8,787 nt of DNA from a bacterium (GTDB lineage Bacteria > Margulisbacteria > Marinamargulisbacteria > UBA6595): the NCBI GenBank assembly GCA_027621615.1, contig JAQCBC010000024.1, positions 1-8,787 of the forward strand, written 5' to 3'. Position 1 is the first letter of the stretch; every line of letters starts with the position of its first letter. Shown piece by piece: positions 1 through 7,013 of the stretch. The position numbers were made by a program, and so were the translations under genes. The notes below the pieces were generated by a model. It did not search any database and had not been told where the DNA came from. It was given only the letters and a program-made list of their open reading frames with translations.

Positions 1-40
1 TAGTTATACCATAGTTATACCATAAAATTTTATTATACCA
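1..40. repeat. Three direct copies of TTATACCA in AT-rich leader
   Basis: An 11-bp unit, TAGTTATACCA, occurs twice in exact tandem at 1-11 and 12-22. Its core TTATACCA returns at 33-40 after a short palindrome, TAAAATTTTA (23-32). The first copy starts at base 1, so the array may extend to the left of the window. It lies just upstream of, and partly inside, the possible promoter of the phosphatase gene. It could be a repeated regulator-binding site or the tail of an intergenic tandem repeat. The sequence alone does not decide. Confidence 0.6.
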
Positions 41-60
41 TGATTTAAATGTGATAGAAT
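33..60 (+). promoter_or_regulatory. Possible extended -10 promoter of the phosphatase gene
   Basis: TAGAAT at 55-60 is preceded by TG plus one base (52-54), which fits an extended -10 element. No good -35 is present: the hexamer at the right distance, TTATAC (33-38), matches the sigma70 consensus poorly and lies inside the third TTATACCA copy. An extended -10 can work without a -35. A start site near 67 would give a leader of about 35 nt before the ATG at 101. This is a prediction from sequence only. Confidence 0.3.
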
Positions 61-100
61 AAATTAGAGTATACAAATATGCGTACGCTCCACTAACATT

Positions 101-715
101 ATGCGAACATTTGCAATCGGCGATATTCATGGTGAGATTAACAAACTTTGTGGGTTAATCCAGTTGCTTAATCCAACACCATCGGATCGATTAATATTTC
201 TAGGAGATTACATTGATCGTGGTCCCAATAGCCAAGCCGTTGTGTCGTTTCTATGTGATTTATCAACTCAAACCCAGTGTGTTTTTCTAAAAGGAAACCA
301 CGAAGCTTTACTGGAACAAGCGGCTGTCAGCAACCGACGCTTACACGTTTGGCTAAAAAATGGTGGTGATGCAACGCTATTAAGCTATGGCTCTATGGAT
401 AATCTTTGGGCTCAACACGCTGAGTTTTTTAAGAATATGCCACTGTATCATGAAGCGGACAGCTATATTTTTGTCCATGCCGGAATTAAGCCCAATGTTC
501 CCATGTATCAACAGCATGAAAGCGATTTATTATGGATCCGAAGCGAGTTTTTGGATCAACCCACGGGTTTAAGCAAAATCGTTGTTCACGGCCATTCCCG
601 AGTCAACCATGTAGACATTCAATCGGATAAAATTAATATTGATACAGGAGCCGTATACGGGGGTGCGCTCAGCGCTATTGAATTGCCCAGTCAACAGGTT
701 ATTCAATTTAAATAA
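101..715 (+). CDS. PPP-family metallophosphoesterase (Ser/Thr phosphatase or ApaH/PrpE-like)
   Basis: A 204-residue protein with the full metal-site signature of the PPP superfamily in order: GDIHG (7-11), GDYIDRG (35-41), GNHE (65-68), HAG (126-128) and VHGH (162-165). D8, H10, D36, N66, H126 and H163 are the expected ligands of a two-metal centre. The size fits small bacterial PPP enzymes, which remove phosphate from Ser/Thr phosphoproteins or cleave diadenosine tetraphosphate. The sequence does not say which. There is no signal peptide or membrane segment, so it should be cytosolic. ATG 101 places GDIHG seven residues in, as is usual. No clear SD precedes it, and an out-of-register mini-ORF ends 4 nt upstream. 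It stands apart from the operon further right, and no clear terminator follows it. The family call is firm and the substrate is open. Confidence 0.9.
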   Translation: MRTFAIGDIHGEINKLCGLIQLLNPTPSDRLIFLGDYIDRGPNSQAVVSFLCDLSTQTQCVFLKGNHEALLEQAAVSNRRLHVWLKNGGDATLLSYGSMDNLWAQHAEFFKNMPLYHEADSYIFVHAGIKPNVPMYQQHESDLLWIRSEFLDQPTGLSKIVVHGHSRVNHVDIQSDKINIDTGAVYGGALSAIELPSQQVIQFK

Positions 716-739
716 ATTGGATATGCAAGTTTTGTTTCT

Positions 740-778
740 ATAGTCACGATAAGTGATTATGTAAATCAAAAATTTACA
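740..778. repeat. Two adjoining inverted repeats in the 716-823 spacer
   Basis: The first is ATAGTCAC (740-747) and GTGATTAT (753-760) around the 5-nt loop GATAA, giving 8 pairs of which one is G-T. The second is a perfect 7-bp pair, TGTAAAT (760-766) and ATTTACA (772-778), around CAAAA. The two share base 760. Neither is GC-rich or followed by a T-run on either strand, so they do not look like intrinsic terminators. The right arm of the second contains a possible -35 hexamer. They could be operator sites for the downstream small gene, or structure in the transcript. Confidence 0.5.
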
Positions 779-802
779 ACAATCCGATTAATAGTGTTTA
801 AA
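773..802 (+). promoter_or_regulatory. Candidate sigma70-type promoter of the small acidic gene
   Basis: TTTACA (773-778) matches 5 of 6 consensus -35 bases. TTTAAA (797-802) matches 4 of 6 -10 bases, at 18-bp spacing. The -35 lies inside the right arm of the inverted repeat 760-778, so a protein bound there would block it. If used, transcription starts close to the SD at 811, leaving a very short leader. The alternative is read-through from the phosphatase gene. AT-rich spacers produce such matches by chance, hence the low confidence. Confidence 0.3.
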
Positions 803-810
803 AAATATAT

Positions 811-818
811 GGGAGGGG
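811..818 (+). promoter_or_regulatory. Strong SD that sets the start of the acidic protein
   Basis: GGGAGGGG lies 5 nt before ATG 824. It is the most purine/G-rich ribosome site in the window. It favours ATG 824 over the in-frame GTG 794 and ATG 809, which have no SD and would place this G-run inside the coding region. Confidence 0.7.
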
Positions 819-823
819 AAACC

Positions 824-982
824 ATGGGGCATTACGATTTTCCAGATGATCATTACGATTCACTTTTTGATTACAATGATTTTGAAGAGATCATGGATTC
901 GATTGATATTGACTTGGACTTAGAGGGAATCGATCAAGAAACTATGTTTGAAGACATATCCGAAGATATGTATAACGCATAA
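824..982 (+). CDS. Small, extremely acidic orphan protein (52 aa)
   Basis: I do not recognise this protein. Starting at ATG 824 it has 52 residues, of which 13 are Asp and 6 are Glu, with no Lys, Arg or Cys and two His, so net charge is about -19. Its middle alternates acid and aliphatic residues (DSIDIDLDLEGID, 25-37). The aromatic residues (Y4, F6, Y11, F15, Y17, F20) cluster in the first 20. There is no signal peptide or membrane segment. The frame is probably real because a strong SD sits 5 nt upstream, a candidate promoter precedes it and a good intrinsic terminator follows 24 nt after the stop, making a complete one-gene unit. Extreme acidity can mean a DNA mimic, a partner of a basic protein, a cation binder or a disordered regulator, and nothing here chooses among these. 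The in-frame GTG at 794 would add ten residues. Confidence 0.65.
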   Translation: MGHYDFPDDHYDSLFDYNDFEEIMDSIDIDLDLEGIDQETMFEDISEDMYNA

Positions 983-1005
983 TGGAATGATTAAATCCAG
1001 TATCT

Positions 1006-1040
1006 AAAGTGAGCCGGACTGGCCCGCTTTTATTTTGTTT
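1006..1040 (+). terminator. Intrinsic terminator after the acidic gene
   Basis: The left arm AAAGTGAGCC (1006-1015) pairs with the right arm GGCCCGCTTT (1021-1030) around the loop GGACT. This gives nine pairs, one of them G-T, and one internal A-C mismatch. The run TATTTTGTTT follows at 1031-1040. On the minus strand no T-run follows the stem, so it acts in the + direction only. It separates the acidic gene from the mdh operon. Confidence 0.75.
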
Positions 1041-1062
1041 GCGTCGCGCTTTGTGCTACAAT
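1035..1062 (+). promoter_or_regulatory. Likely main promoter of the mdh-sdhCAB-pyrG-purF operon
   Basis: TACAAT (1057-1062) matches 5 of 6 -10 bases and is preceded by TG plus C (1054-1056), making an extended -10. TTGTTT (1035-1040) is a fair -35 at 16-bp spacing and lies within the T-run of the preceding terminator. A start near 1069 would give a leader of about 47 nt. It is the only good promoter found ahead of the tightly packed genes, but its use is inferred. Confidence 0.5.
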
Positions 1063-1080
1063 TAAATGCAGATTTAAAAG

Positions 1081-1093
1081 TCAAATTATTTGA
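1081..1093. promoter_or_regulatory. Perfect AT-rich palindrome in the mdh leader
   Basis: TCAAATTATTTGA is a perfect odd-centred palindrome (6-bp arms around T1087). It lies about 20 nt downstream of the -10 element and 11 nt ahead of the mdh SD. Its place fits an operator just after the transcription start, but short AT palindromes also arise by chance. Confidence 0.3.
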
Positions 1094-1103
1094 ATATTGT
1101 AGC

Positions 1104-1109
1104 AAGGAG
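1104..1109 (+). promoter_or_regulatory. SD that fixes the mdh start at 1116
   Basis: AAGGAG sits 6 nt before ATG 1116. The same frame is open back to 1035, but only 1116 has an SD and places the Rossmann glycines where the family has them. Confidence 0.8.
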
Positions 1110-1115
1110 AAAGCA

Positions 1116-2057
1116 ATGAACCAGAAAAAAATAACAGTCGTGGGTGCGGGCCATGTTGGCGCCACAGCAGCACAGCGGTTATTGGAAAAACAATTGGGCC
1201 CAATCTGTTTGATTGATGTTGTTGAAGGCTTAGCCGCAGGTAAAGCTTTAGACATGATGCAATCCGGCGCCACGGAAGGATTTGGTACACAGATTGTTGG
1301 AACAACAGACTACGCCGATACGGCTAATTCAGACATTGTTTTAATTACAGCTGGAATTGCGCGAAAGCCTGGTATGTCACGGGATGATTTGTTGGCAACG
1401 AATGCAAAAATCGTCTTAAGTATTGTGGATCAAATCATTGCTCATTCTCCGAATACAATTATTGTCATGGTCACGAATCCTTTGGATGTGATGACGCAAT
1501 TGGCCGCTGATCGAGTGGGGGATCCCAATCGCGTCGTTGGTATGGCCGGCGTCTTAGACTCATCCCGTTATGCCTGCTTTATTGCAGAAGCACTGCAGTG
1601 TTCTATCCAAGATGTTCGCGCTATGGTTTTGGGGGGTCACGGGGATACTATGGTTCCGGTGCCACAATATTCAACGGTTAATGGTGTTCCAATTACGGAG
1701 CTTTTACCTGCAGATACTATTGAAGCGATTAACAAGCGAACGCAGACCGGCGGGGCTGAAATTGTTCAATTATTAAAAACAGGAAGTGCCTACTATGCGC
1801 CTTCGGCATCAGCAGTGGCCATGGTAGAAGCCATTGCCTTGGATACGAATCGCTTACTACCTGCTTGTGTTAAATTAAACGGAGAATACGGAATATCCGA
1901 TATTTATTGTGGGGTTCCCGTTCGGATGGGTGCTTCGGGATTGGTTGATATTGTAACCATTTCATTAACCGATGAACAGCAAGCAGCCTTACACCAATCG
2001 GCCGAATCGGTTAGAGAAACATATCTAAAATGTCAGGAGCTCGTGCAGGTCAAATGA
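1116..2057 (+). CDS. mdh: Malate dehydrogenase, LDH-like type
   Basis: A 313-residue cytosolic enzyme that oxidises (S)-malate to oxaloacetate with NAD+ (EC 1.1.1.37). It shows the N-terminal Rossmann motif GAGHVG (10-15) and Asp34 at the end of the second strand, which favours NAD over NADP. The substrate loop [11 protein letters not shown] (81-91) carries R83 and R89. Arg at position 83, where lactate dehydrogenases have Gln, marks malate specificity. D148, R151 and the catalytic H175 (GGHGD, 173-177) complete the site. Length is typical for this branch, which differs from the E. coli-type enzyme. The frame is open 27 codons further upstream, but that part overlaps the promoter and terminator. 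It is first in the apparent operon, and its stop overlaps the sdhC start as ATGA, suggesting coupled translation with the succinate dehydrogenase genes. Confidence 0.95.
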   Translation: MNQKKITVVGAGHVGATAAQRLLEKQLGPICLIDVVEGLAAGKALDMMQSGATEGFGTQIVGTTDYADTANSDIVLITAGIARKPGMSRDDLLATNAKIVLSIVDQIIAHSPNTIIVMVTNPLDVMTQLAADRVGDPNRVVGMAGVLDSSRYACFIAEALQCSIQDVRAMVLGGHGDTMVPVPQYSTVNGVPITELLPADTIEAINKRTQTGGAEIVQLLKTGSAYYAPSASAVAMVEAIALDTNRLLPACVKLNGEYGISDIYCGVPVRMGASGLVDIVTISLTDEQQAALHQSAESVRETYLKCQELVQVK

Positions 2058-2737
2058 TAAAACAGTATATACAATCCCAAATTGGCAAGAAGCAACTCGT
2101 TGCCATCACCGGTCTTGCCTTGATCTTATTTGTTATGTTTCATTTATCGGCCAACCTGTTGCTGTTTCTTGGGCCAGATTATTTTAATTTTTTTCCTGAG
2201 TTAATTCATTCAACAGGTATTGGGTTGCGGGTGATTGAATCAGGATTGGCCGCTGTTTTTTTTCTTCACATTGGGCTAACCGTTGCACTGGTTCGACAAA
2301 ACCGAAAAGCACGGGGTCAACAATACAAATCCGTAGATTATTCCAATCGAAGCATCGCAACTCGGTTAATGCCGTATACGGGCATGATTTTATTGCTGTT
2401 TTTAGCAATTCATATTAATGATTTTGTGTTGCAAGATCATTCAGGGGTTAAAAGCATTGTTGGCGGGGAATCCTTAGGTTTATATGGTTTAGTGTACAAT
2501 GCATTTGCAAATCCATTTCGCGTTGGTCTTTATGTTCTGGGTGTTTTTTCGTTGGGTTTTCATTTGTCTCATGGCATTCAAAGTGTGGTTCAAACATTGG
2601 GATATTCCCATCCAAAATATACGCCCATTATTAAACACATGAGTCGTGGGTTAGGCGTTCTTGTCGCTGTGCTTTTCGCTAGTATTCCGTTTTATTTTTC
2701 ATATATGAATATAGTGGGGTGTTGTTATGTCTCATAA
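2054..2737 (+). CDS. sdhC: Succinate dehydrogenase cytochrome b subunit, diheme type B
   Basis: This 227-residue membrane protein anchors SdhAB and passes electrons to quinone. Five hydrophobic segments are visible, near residues 14-40, 55-80, 105-127, 155-180 and 198-220, the fold of the single-anchor b558 family of Bacillus and Wolinella. Four His in the first four helices are the likely axial ligands of two hemes b: H30, H72, H120 and H170, with H173 an alternative to H170. The 42-residue gap between the first two equals that of the B. subtilis protein. No sdhD gene follows, and none is needed in this type. I chose ATG 2054, which overlaps the mdh stop as ATGA, over the in-frame ATG 2030, which has no SD and lies inside mdh. 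The 3' end overlaps sdhA by 11 nt. Direction (succinate oxidation or fumarate reduction) cannot be read from this subunit, though mdh next to it suggests the TCA cycle. Confidence 0.9.
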   Translation: MIKQYIQSQIGKKQLVAITGLALILFVMFHLSANLLLFLGPDYFNFFPELIHSTGIGLRVIESGLAAVFFLHIGLTVALVRQNRKARGQQYKSVDYSNRSIATRLMPYTGMILLLFLAIHINDFVLQDHSGVKSIVGGESLGLYGLVYNAFANPFRVGLYVLGVFSLGFHLSHGIQSVVQTLGYSHPKYTPIIKHMSRGLGVLVAVLFASIPFYFSYMNIVGCCYVS

Positions 2738-4646
2738 ATTAAATTCTAAAGTTCCAACTGGTGATATTGATAAACAGTGGGATTCCCACCGATTTAACCT
2801 TAAGCTTATTAATCCAAGTAACCGACGAAAGTATCGAATTATTATTGTCGGTACCGGTTTAGCCGGTGCTTCTGCGGCCGCATCGTTTGCTGAAATGGGC
2901 TATTCCGTTGATGTTTTCTGCTTCCAAGATAGTCCACGACGGGCGCATAGTATTGCCGCTCAGGGCGGTATTAATGCAGCAAAAAATTACTGCAACGATG
3001 GGGATAGTATTTATCGATTGTTTCACGATACGATTAAAGGCGGGGATTTCCGAGCGAGAGAATCCAATGTCTACCGACTCGCCCAAAACAGTGTCAATAT
3101 TATTGATCAATGTGTTGCCCAGGGCGTTCCCTTTGCCCGCGAATATGGGGGGCACTTAGCCAATCGATCCTTTGGGGGTGCGCAAGTATCGCGAACATTT
3201 TATGCTAAAGGCCAAACTGGGCAACAGTTGTTGTTGGGGGCTTACTCAGCAATGATGAAAGAAGTTCATCGCAAGCGCATTCGTTTGCACACTAAAACAG
3301 AAATGTTAGATCTAGTTTTAGTTGATGGAAAAGCCAGAGGGATTATTACCCGGCATTTAGAAACTGGAAAAATAGAAGCGCATGCTGCTGAAACGGTTAT
3401 TTTAGCAACCGGCGGATACAGCAATGTGTTCTTTTTATCCACCAATGCAAAAGGCTGTAATGTTACAGCAACATGGCGAGCGCACAAGAAAGGAGCGTTT
3501 TTTGCCAATCCGTGTTTTACACAAATCCATCCCACGTGTATACCTGTTAAAGGGGACTACCAGTCCAAATTAACGCTGATGAGTGAAAGTCTTCGAAATG
3601 ATGGGCGTGTTTGGGTGCCTAAAGACAAAAACGACACTCGACATCCCAATGATATTCCGGATGCAGAACGCTATTATTACTTGGAGGAACGCTACCCCAG
3701 CTTTGGGAACTTGGTTCCCCGAGACTTAGCCTCACGAAATGCAAAATATGTCTGCGACGAGGGTTTGGGTGTTGGGGCCACGGGCTTAGCCGTATATTTG
3801 GATTTTGCCGATGCAATTAAACGCGACGGAAGATCCGCTATTGAGCAACGCTATGGAAACCTGTTTGAAATTTATGAGCGTATCACGGGCGATGATCCGT
3901 ATACGCAACCCATGATGATTTATCCCGCTGTTCACTACACGATGGGAGGACTCTGGGTGGATTATAACCTCATGAGCACAATTCCAGGGTTGCATGTTTT
4001 GGGTGAAGCAAACTTTTCTGATCATGGCGCCAATCGACTGGGAGCCAGTGCTTTAATGCAAGGGTTATCCGATGGGTATTTTGTTGCCCCGTATACCGTT
4101 CCAGATTATTTGGCAACCACCGATCTAGAAACTGTAGATACAGCGCATCCCGAGTTTGTTACAGCCATTCAAAATTGTGAATCTCGAATTGAAAAACTTT
4201 TGTCCATTAAAGGGGACAAAACTGTGGACGATTTTCACCGAGAGCTGGGATTAATTATGTGGGATAAATGCGGCATGTCGCGCAGTCAATCGGGTCTAGA
4301 AGAAGCTTTGGACGCGGTAAAAAATCTAGAAAAAGAGTTTTGGACCCGTGTGAATGTTCCCGGATCTGGGGAGGCATTAAATCAAAGCCTTGAAAAAGCG
4401 GGCCGTGTGGCGGACTTCTTTGAATTTTCAAAATTAAAAATACAAGATGCCTTGCATCGAAATGAATCATGTGGGGGACACTTTCGGGAAGAATACCAAA
4501 GCGGGGATGGGGAAGCCGTTCGGGATGATGCTAATTTTCGTTACGTTGCTGCATGGGAATTGGATCCAGAAACAGGTGAAGAAGTCTTGCATAAAGAACC
4601 GCTCGAGTTTCCAAATGCACCATTGTCAACAAGGAGTTATAAATAG
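2727..4646 (+). CDS. sdhA: Succinate dehydrogenase flavoprotein subunit, type B
   Basis: The 639-residue catalytic subunit oxidises succinate to fumarate at a covalently bound FAD (EC 1.3.5.1), on the membrane face that carries SdhB. The FAD dinucleotide motif [11 protein letters not shown] is at 41-51. H74 in [11 protein letters not shown] is the expected 8-alpha-histidyl FAD link. Substrate and proton-relay residues are present: H268 (QIHPT), E287 and R290 (SESLR), H403 (AVHYTMGG) and R437 (HGANRLGAS). The roughly 35-residue N-terminal extension before the FAD motif and the total length match the non-classical SdhA/FrdA group that pairs with a single diheme anchor; E. coli SdhA is shorter. 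It overlaps sdhC by 11 nt, with a G-rich SD-like stretch at 2714-2719, and ends 2 nt before sdhB. All catalytic residues are intact. Fumarate reductase of the same family is the only real alternative. Confidence 0.95.
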   Translation: MSHKLNSKVPTGDIDKQWDSHRFNLKLINPSNRRKYRIIIVGTGLAGASAAASFAEMGYSVDVFCFQDSPRRAHSIAAQGGINAAKNYCNDGDSIYRLFHDTIKGGDFRARESNVYRLAQNSVNIIDQCVAQGVPFAREYGGHLANRSFGGAQVSRTFYAKGQTGQQLLLGAYSAMMKEVHRKRIRLHTKTEMLDLVLVDGKARGIITRHLETGKIEAHAAETVILATGGYSNVFFLSTNAKGCNVTATWRAHKKGAFFANPCFTQIHPTCIPVKGDYQSKLTLMSESLRNDGRVWVPKDKNDTRHPNDIPDAERYYYLEERYPSFGNLVPRDLASRNAKYVCDEGLGVGATGLAVYLDFADAIKRDGRSAIEQRYGNLFEIYERITGDDPYTQPMMIYPAVHYTMGGLWVDYNLMSTIPGLHVLGEANFSDHGANRLGASALMQGLSDGYFVAPYTVPDYLATTDLETVDTAHPEFVTAIQNCESRIEKLLSIKGDKTVDDFHRELGLIMWDKCGMSRSQSGLEEALDAVKNLEKEFWTRVNVPGSGEALNQSLEKAGRVADFFEFSKLKIQDALHRNESCGGHFREEYQSGDGEAVRDDANFRYVAAWELDPETGEEVLHKEPLEFPNAPLSTRSYK

Positions 4647-4648
4647 TC

Positions 4649-5416
4649 ATGGGTAAAAGATTGGATTTAACATTACGAATATGGCGTCAAAAGAATACAA
4701 ATTCAAGCGGTGAATTTGTAACATATGATTTGGAAAATGTTGATGTAAACGCATCGTTTCTTGAAATGTTAGACGTTTTAAATGAAAAATTGACATTATC
4801 TGGTGACGAACCCGTCGCTTTTGAACACGATTGTCGGGAAGGTATTTGTGGAAGTTGTGGGGCGATGGTCAACGGAAAAGCCCATGGTGGTGAAGACAAA
4901 ACTACCTTGTGTCAATTGCACATGCGGCATTTCAAATCCGGGGATGTCATTGTGATCGAACCATTTCGAGCCAAAGCATTGCCCGTTGTTAAAGACTTGG
5001 TTGTAGACCGATCTGCGCTGGATCGCATTATCGAATCCGGCGGCTATATATCCGTAAAAACAGGGAGCGCCCCTGAAGCCAATCAAATTCTAGTTAAAAA
5101 AGATTTAGCTGATCGCGCCATGGATGCAGCCTCTTGCATTGGTTGTAGTGCCTGTGTGGCCGCCTGCCCCAATGCATCGGCTATGCTGTTTACCAGTGCC
5201 AAAGTGGTACATTTAGGCAGCTTGCCCCAAGGATCTACTGAAGCAGCGTCTCGAGTGATTAATATGGTAGATGAAATGAAAACCAATGGCTTTGGGAATT
5301 GCTCGAACGAATATTTGTGTGAAGCCGCTTGCCCCAAAGGCATTAAAGTATCCAATATAGCCAAAATGAATCAATGGTATAAACAAGCCATGACAAACCA
5401 GCCCTTGAGTGAGTAA
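4649..5416 (+). CDS. sdhB: Succinate dehydrogenase iron-sulfur subunit
   Basis: A 255-residue protein carrying electrons from FAD in SdhA to the hemes and quinone in SdhC. All eleven cluster cysteines are visible: C62, C67, C70 and C88 for [2Fe-2S] in the N-terminal ferredoxin fold; C163, C166, C169 and C228 for [4Fe-4S]; C173, C218 and C224 for [3Fe-4S]. Length and spacing fit the SdhB/FrdB partners of diheme anchors. AAGGAG at 4631-4636 lies 12 nt before ATG 4649, rather far, so coupling to sdhA (stop 2 nt upstream) probably helps. The last 8 nt overlap pyrG. With sdhC and sdhA it makes a complete three-subunit complex. Confidence 0.95.
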   Translation: MGKRLDLTLRIWRQKNTNSSGEFVTYDLENVDVNASFLEMLDVLNEKLTLSGDEPVAFEHDCREGICGSCGAMVNGKAHGGEDKTTLCQLHMRHFKSGDVIVIEPFRAKALPVVKDLVVDRSALDRIIESGGYISVKTGSAPEANQILVKKDLADRAMDAASCIGCSACVAACPNASAMLFTSAKVVHLGSLPQGSTEAASRVINMVDEMKTNGFGNCSNEYLCEAACPKGIKVSNIAKMNQWYKQAMTNQPLSE

Positions 5417-7013
5417 TACTGTATTTATCTTCATTACAGGGGGAGTCGTTTCATCTATAGGCAAAGGCATTACGATTGCTTCTTTGGGGCTTTTGCTCAA
5501 GCGACGTGGGCTATCGGTAGCTATCCAAAAATTTGATCCTTATCTTAATGTCGATCCAGGTACCATGAGCCCGTATCAACATGGTGAGGTGTTTGTTACT
5601 GAAGATGGGGGAGAGACCGATTTAGATTTAGGGCATTACGAACGATTTATGGATCAAAATCTATCCCAACTGAGTTCGGTAACATCGGGTATGGTGTATT
5701 GGGATGTATTATCAAAAGAACGTCGGGGTGATTTTTTGGGCAATACCGTACAAATTATTCCCCATGTTACCAATGAGATTCAACGGCGTTTGGTCAGTGT
5801 TTTGGATGAAACCCATTACGATGTTGTGTTAACTGAAGTTGGGGGAACCATTGGGGACATGGAAAGCATGGCATTTTTAGAAGCCATTCGTCAATTTCAG
5901 TACAACAATCGATCCCAATGTTTTCACATTCATATGACACTTGTTCCCTATATACAAGCGGCCGGGGAACTAAAAACGAAGCCAACACAACACAGCGTTA
6001 AGGAATTACGAGGCATTGGCATTTACCCAGATGCAATTGTGTGCCGAGCAGAACTACCTTTAGATGAAAGCGTTAAAAAGAAAATTGCCTTATTTTGTGA
6101 TGTGGATGAAACCGCAGTCATATCCGCACATGATGTCCCCAGTTTATACGAAGTGCCGTTTGTTTTAGCGAAAGAAAATTTAGATGGCGTGGTTGCTAAA
6201 AAGTTTGGTTGGGAATCGGTTCCCATTGATTTAAGTGATTGGGCACAATTTGTTGAGCTTTCTAAGACCACACCCAATCAAACGCTTACCATTGCCCTTG
6301 TGGGTAAGTACACGGCCCTAAGTGATGCCTATATTAGTGTTGTGGAAGCCCTAAAACATGCCAGCATGGCATACAATTGCAGTGTCAAAATTCAATGGGT
6401 GCATGCCGATGATCTGGAAAACACAGATAGCTTGGACAAACAGTTTAGCAACGTGGATGGCATTTTAGTTCCCGGTGGATTTGGCGATCGGGGATTGGGG
6501 GGTAAAATACGAGCGGCGCACTATGCACGCGAGCAAAAAATACCCTATTTTGGGTTGTGCTTGGGTATGCATGTTGCCGTTATTGAATTTGCTCAAAATG
6601 TGTTGCAATGGCCCAATGCCAACAGCCGTGAATTTAGTTCTGAAGACAAATTGGTCATTGACCTCATGGAAGATCAACACAATCAAACAGACAAAGGGGG
6701 CAGCATGCGATTGGGGGCCTATGACTGTCATCTAGTCACCGATAGCTTAGCCTATCAGGCCTATCAAACATCGGTTGTATCGGAACGGCATCGTCACCGG
6801 TATGAATTTAACAACACATATCGCGAGGCTTTTGAGTCGGCAGGTCTGCGCATTGTCGGGGAAAACAGAGACCGTAATTTGGTTGAAATTATTGAAATTC
6901 CAGATCATCCATGGTATTTGGCCTGTCAATTTCATCCAGAGTTTAAATCACGACCCAATCGGCCCCATCCATTGTTTTCATCGTTTATTCAAGGAGTATT
7001 AAGTAAACAATGA
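5409..7013 (+). CDS. pyrG: CTP synthase
   Basis: A 534-residue cytosolic enzyme that makes CTP from UTP, ATP and glutamine (EC 6.3.4.2). The N-terminal amidoligase domain (about 1-270) has the ATP loop [11 protein letters not shown] (10-20), [15 protein letters not shown] (41-55) and [22 protein letters not shown] (59-80). The C-terminal class I glutaminase domain (about 292-534) has PGGFGDRG (355-362), the nucleophile C384 in GLCLGMH and the dyad H509 and E511 in QFHPEF. The start is GTG 5409: an in-frame TGA lies directly before it, and the motif TGGVVSS falls ten residues in, as in the family. No SD is evident, and the start lies 8 nt inside sdhB, so translation probably depends on coupling. 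One oddity is His388 where the LCLGMQ motif nearly always has Gln. All three catalytic residues are present, so I call it functional. Confidence 0.95.
   Translation: MSNTVFIFITGGVVSSIGKGITIASLGLLLKRRGLSVAIQKFDPYLNVDPGTMSPYQHGEVFVTEDGGETDLDLGHYERFMDQNLSQLSSVTSGMVYWDVLSKERRGDFLGNTVQIIPHVTNEIQRRLVSVLDETHYDVVLTEVGGTIGDMESMAFLEAIRQFQYNNRSQCFHIHMTLVPYIQAAGELKTKPTQHSVKELRGIGIYPDAIVCRAELPLDESVKKKIALFCDVDETAVISAHDVPSLYEVPFVLAKENLDGVVAKKFGWESVPIDLSDWAQFVELSKTTPNQTLTIALVGKYTALSDAYISVVEALKHASMAYNCSVKIQWVHADDLENTDSLDKQFSNVDGILVPGGFGDRGLGGKIRAAHYAREQKIPYFGLCLGMHVAVIEFAQNVLQWPNANSREFSSEDKLVIDLMEDQHNQTDKGGSMRLGAYDCHLVTDSLAYQAYQTSVVSERHRHRYEFNNTYREAFESAGLRIVGENRDRNLVEIIEIPDHPWYLACQFHPEFKSRPNRPHPLFSSFIQGVLSKQ
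6991..6996 (+). promoter_or_regulatory. Distant SD ahead of purF
   Basis: AAGGAG lies inside the 3' end of pyrG, 13 nt before the purF ATG. That is longer than the usual spacing. With the ATGA stop/start overlap it suggests re-initiation by ribosomes finishing pyrG. Confidence 0.5.

Noticed and set aside
1..40. CRISPR array or transposon end at the left edge
   Set aside because: The units are only 8-11 bp with no spacers of constant length, and no transposase or terminal inverted repeat is present.
794..823. Longer form of the small acidic protein from GTG 794 (or ATG 809)
   Set aside because: No SD precedes either codon, and the best SD in the window would fall inside the coding region. 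ATG 824 is favoured, though the longer form is not excluded.
716..823. Intrinsic terminator for the phosphatase gene in the spacer
   Set aside because: Both hairpins there are AT-rich and no T-run follows either one.
1035..1115. N-terminal extension of mdh by 27 residues
   Set aside because: It overlaps the terminator T-run and the promoter, has no SD, and precedes the family-typical start. ATG 1116 has AAGGAG at good spacing.
1004..1305. Open frames on the minus strand across the start of mdh
   Set aside because: They mirror the mdh coding region, have no SD and cover a strongly conserved gene. The same holds for the other minus-strand frames under sdhA, sdhB and pyrG.
2030..2053. sdhC start at ATG 2030
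   Set aside because: No SD, and it would add eight polar residues and overlap mdh by 28 nt. ATG 2054 gives the usual ATGA coupling and a family-like N-terminus.
2738..2760. Missing sdhD, taken as gene loss
   Set aside because: SdhC has five membrane segments and four heme-ligand His, so the complex is the single-anchor type and never needs SdhD.
2866..3159. 97-codon + strand frame inside sdhA
   Set aside because: It lies wholly in another frame of the conserved FAD domain and shows no recognisable motif, so it is a shadow.
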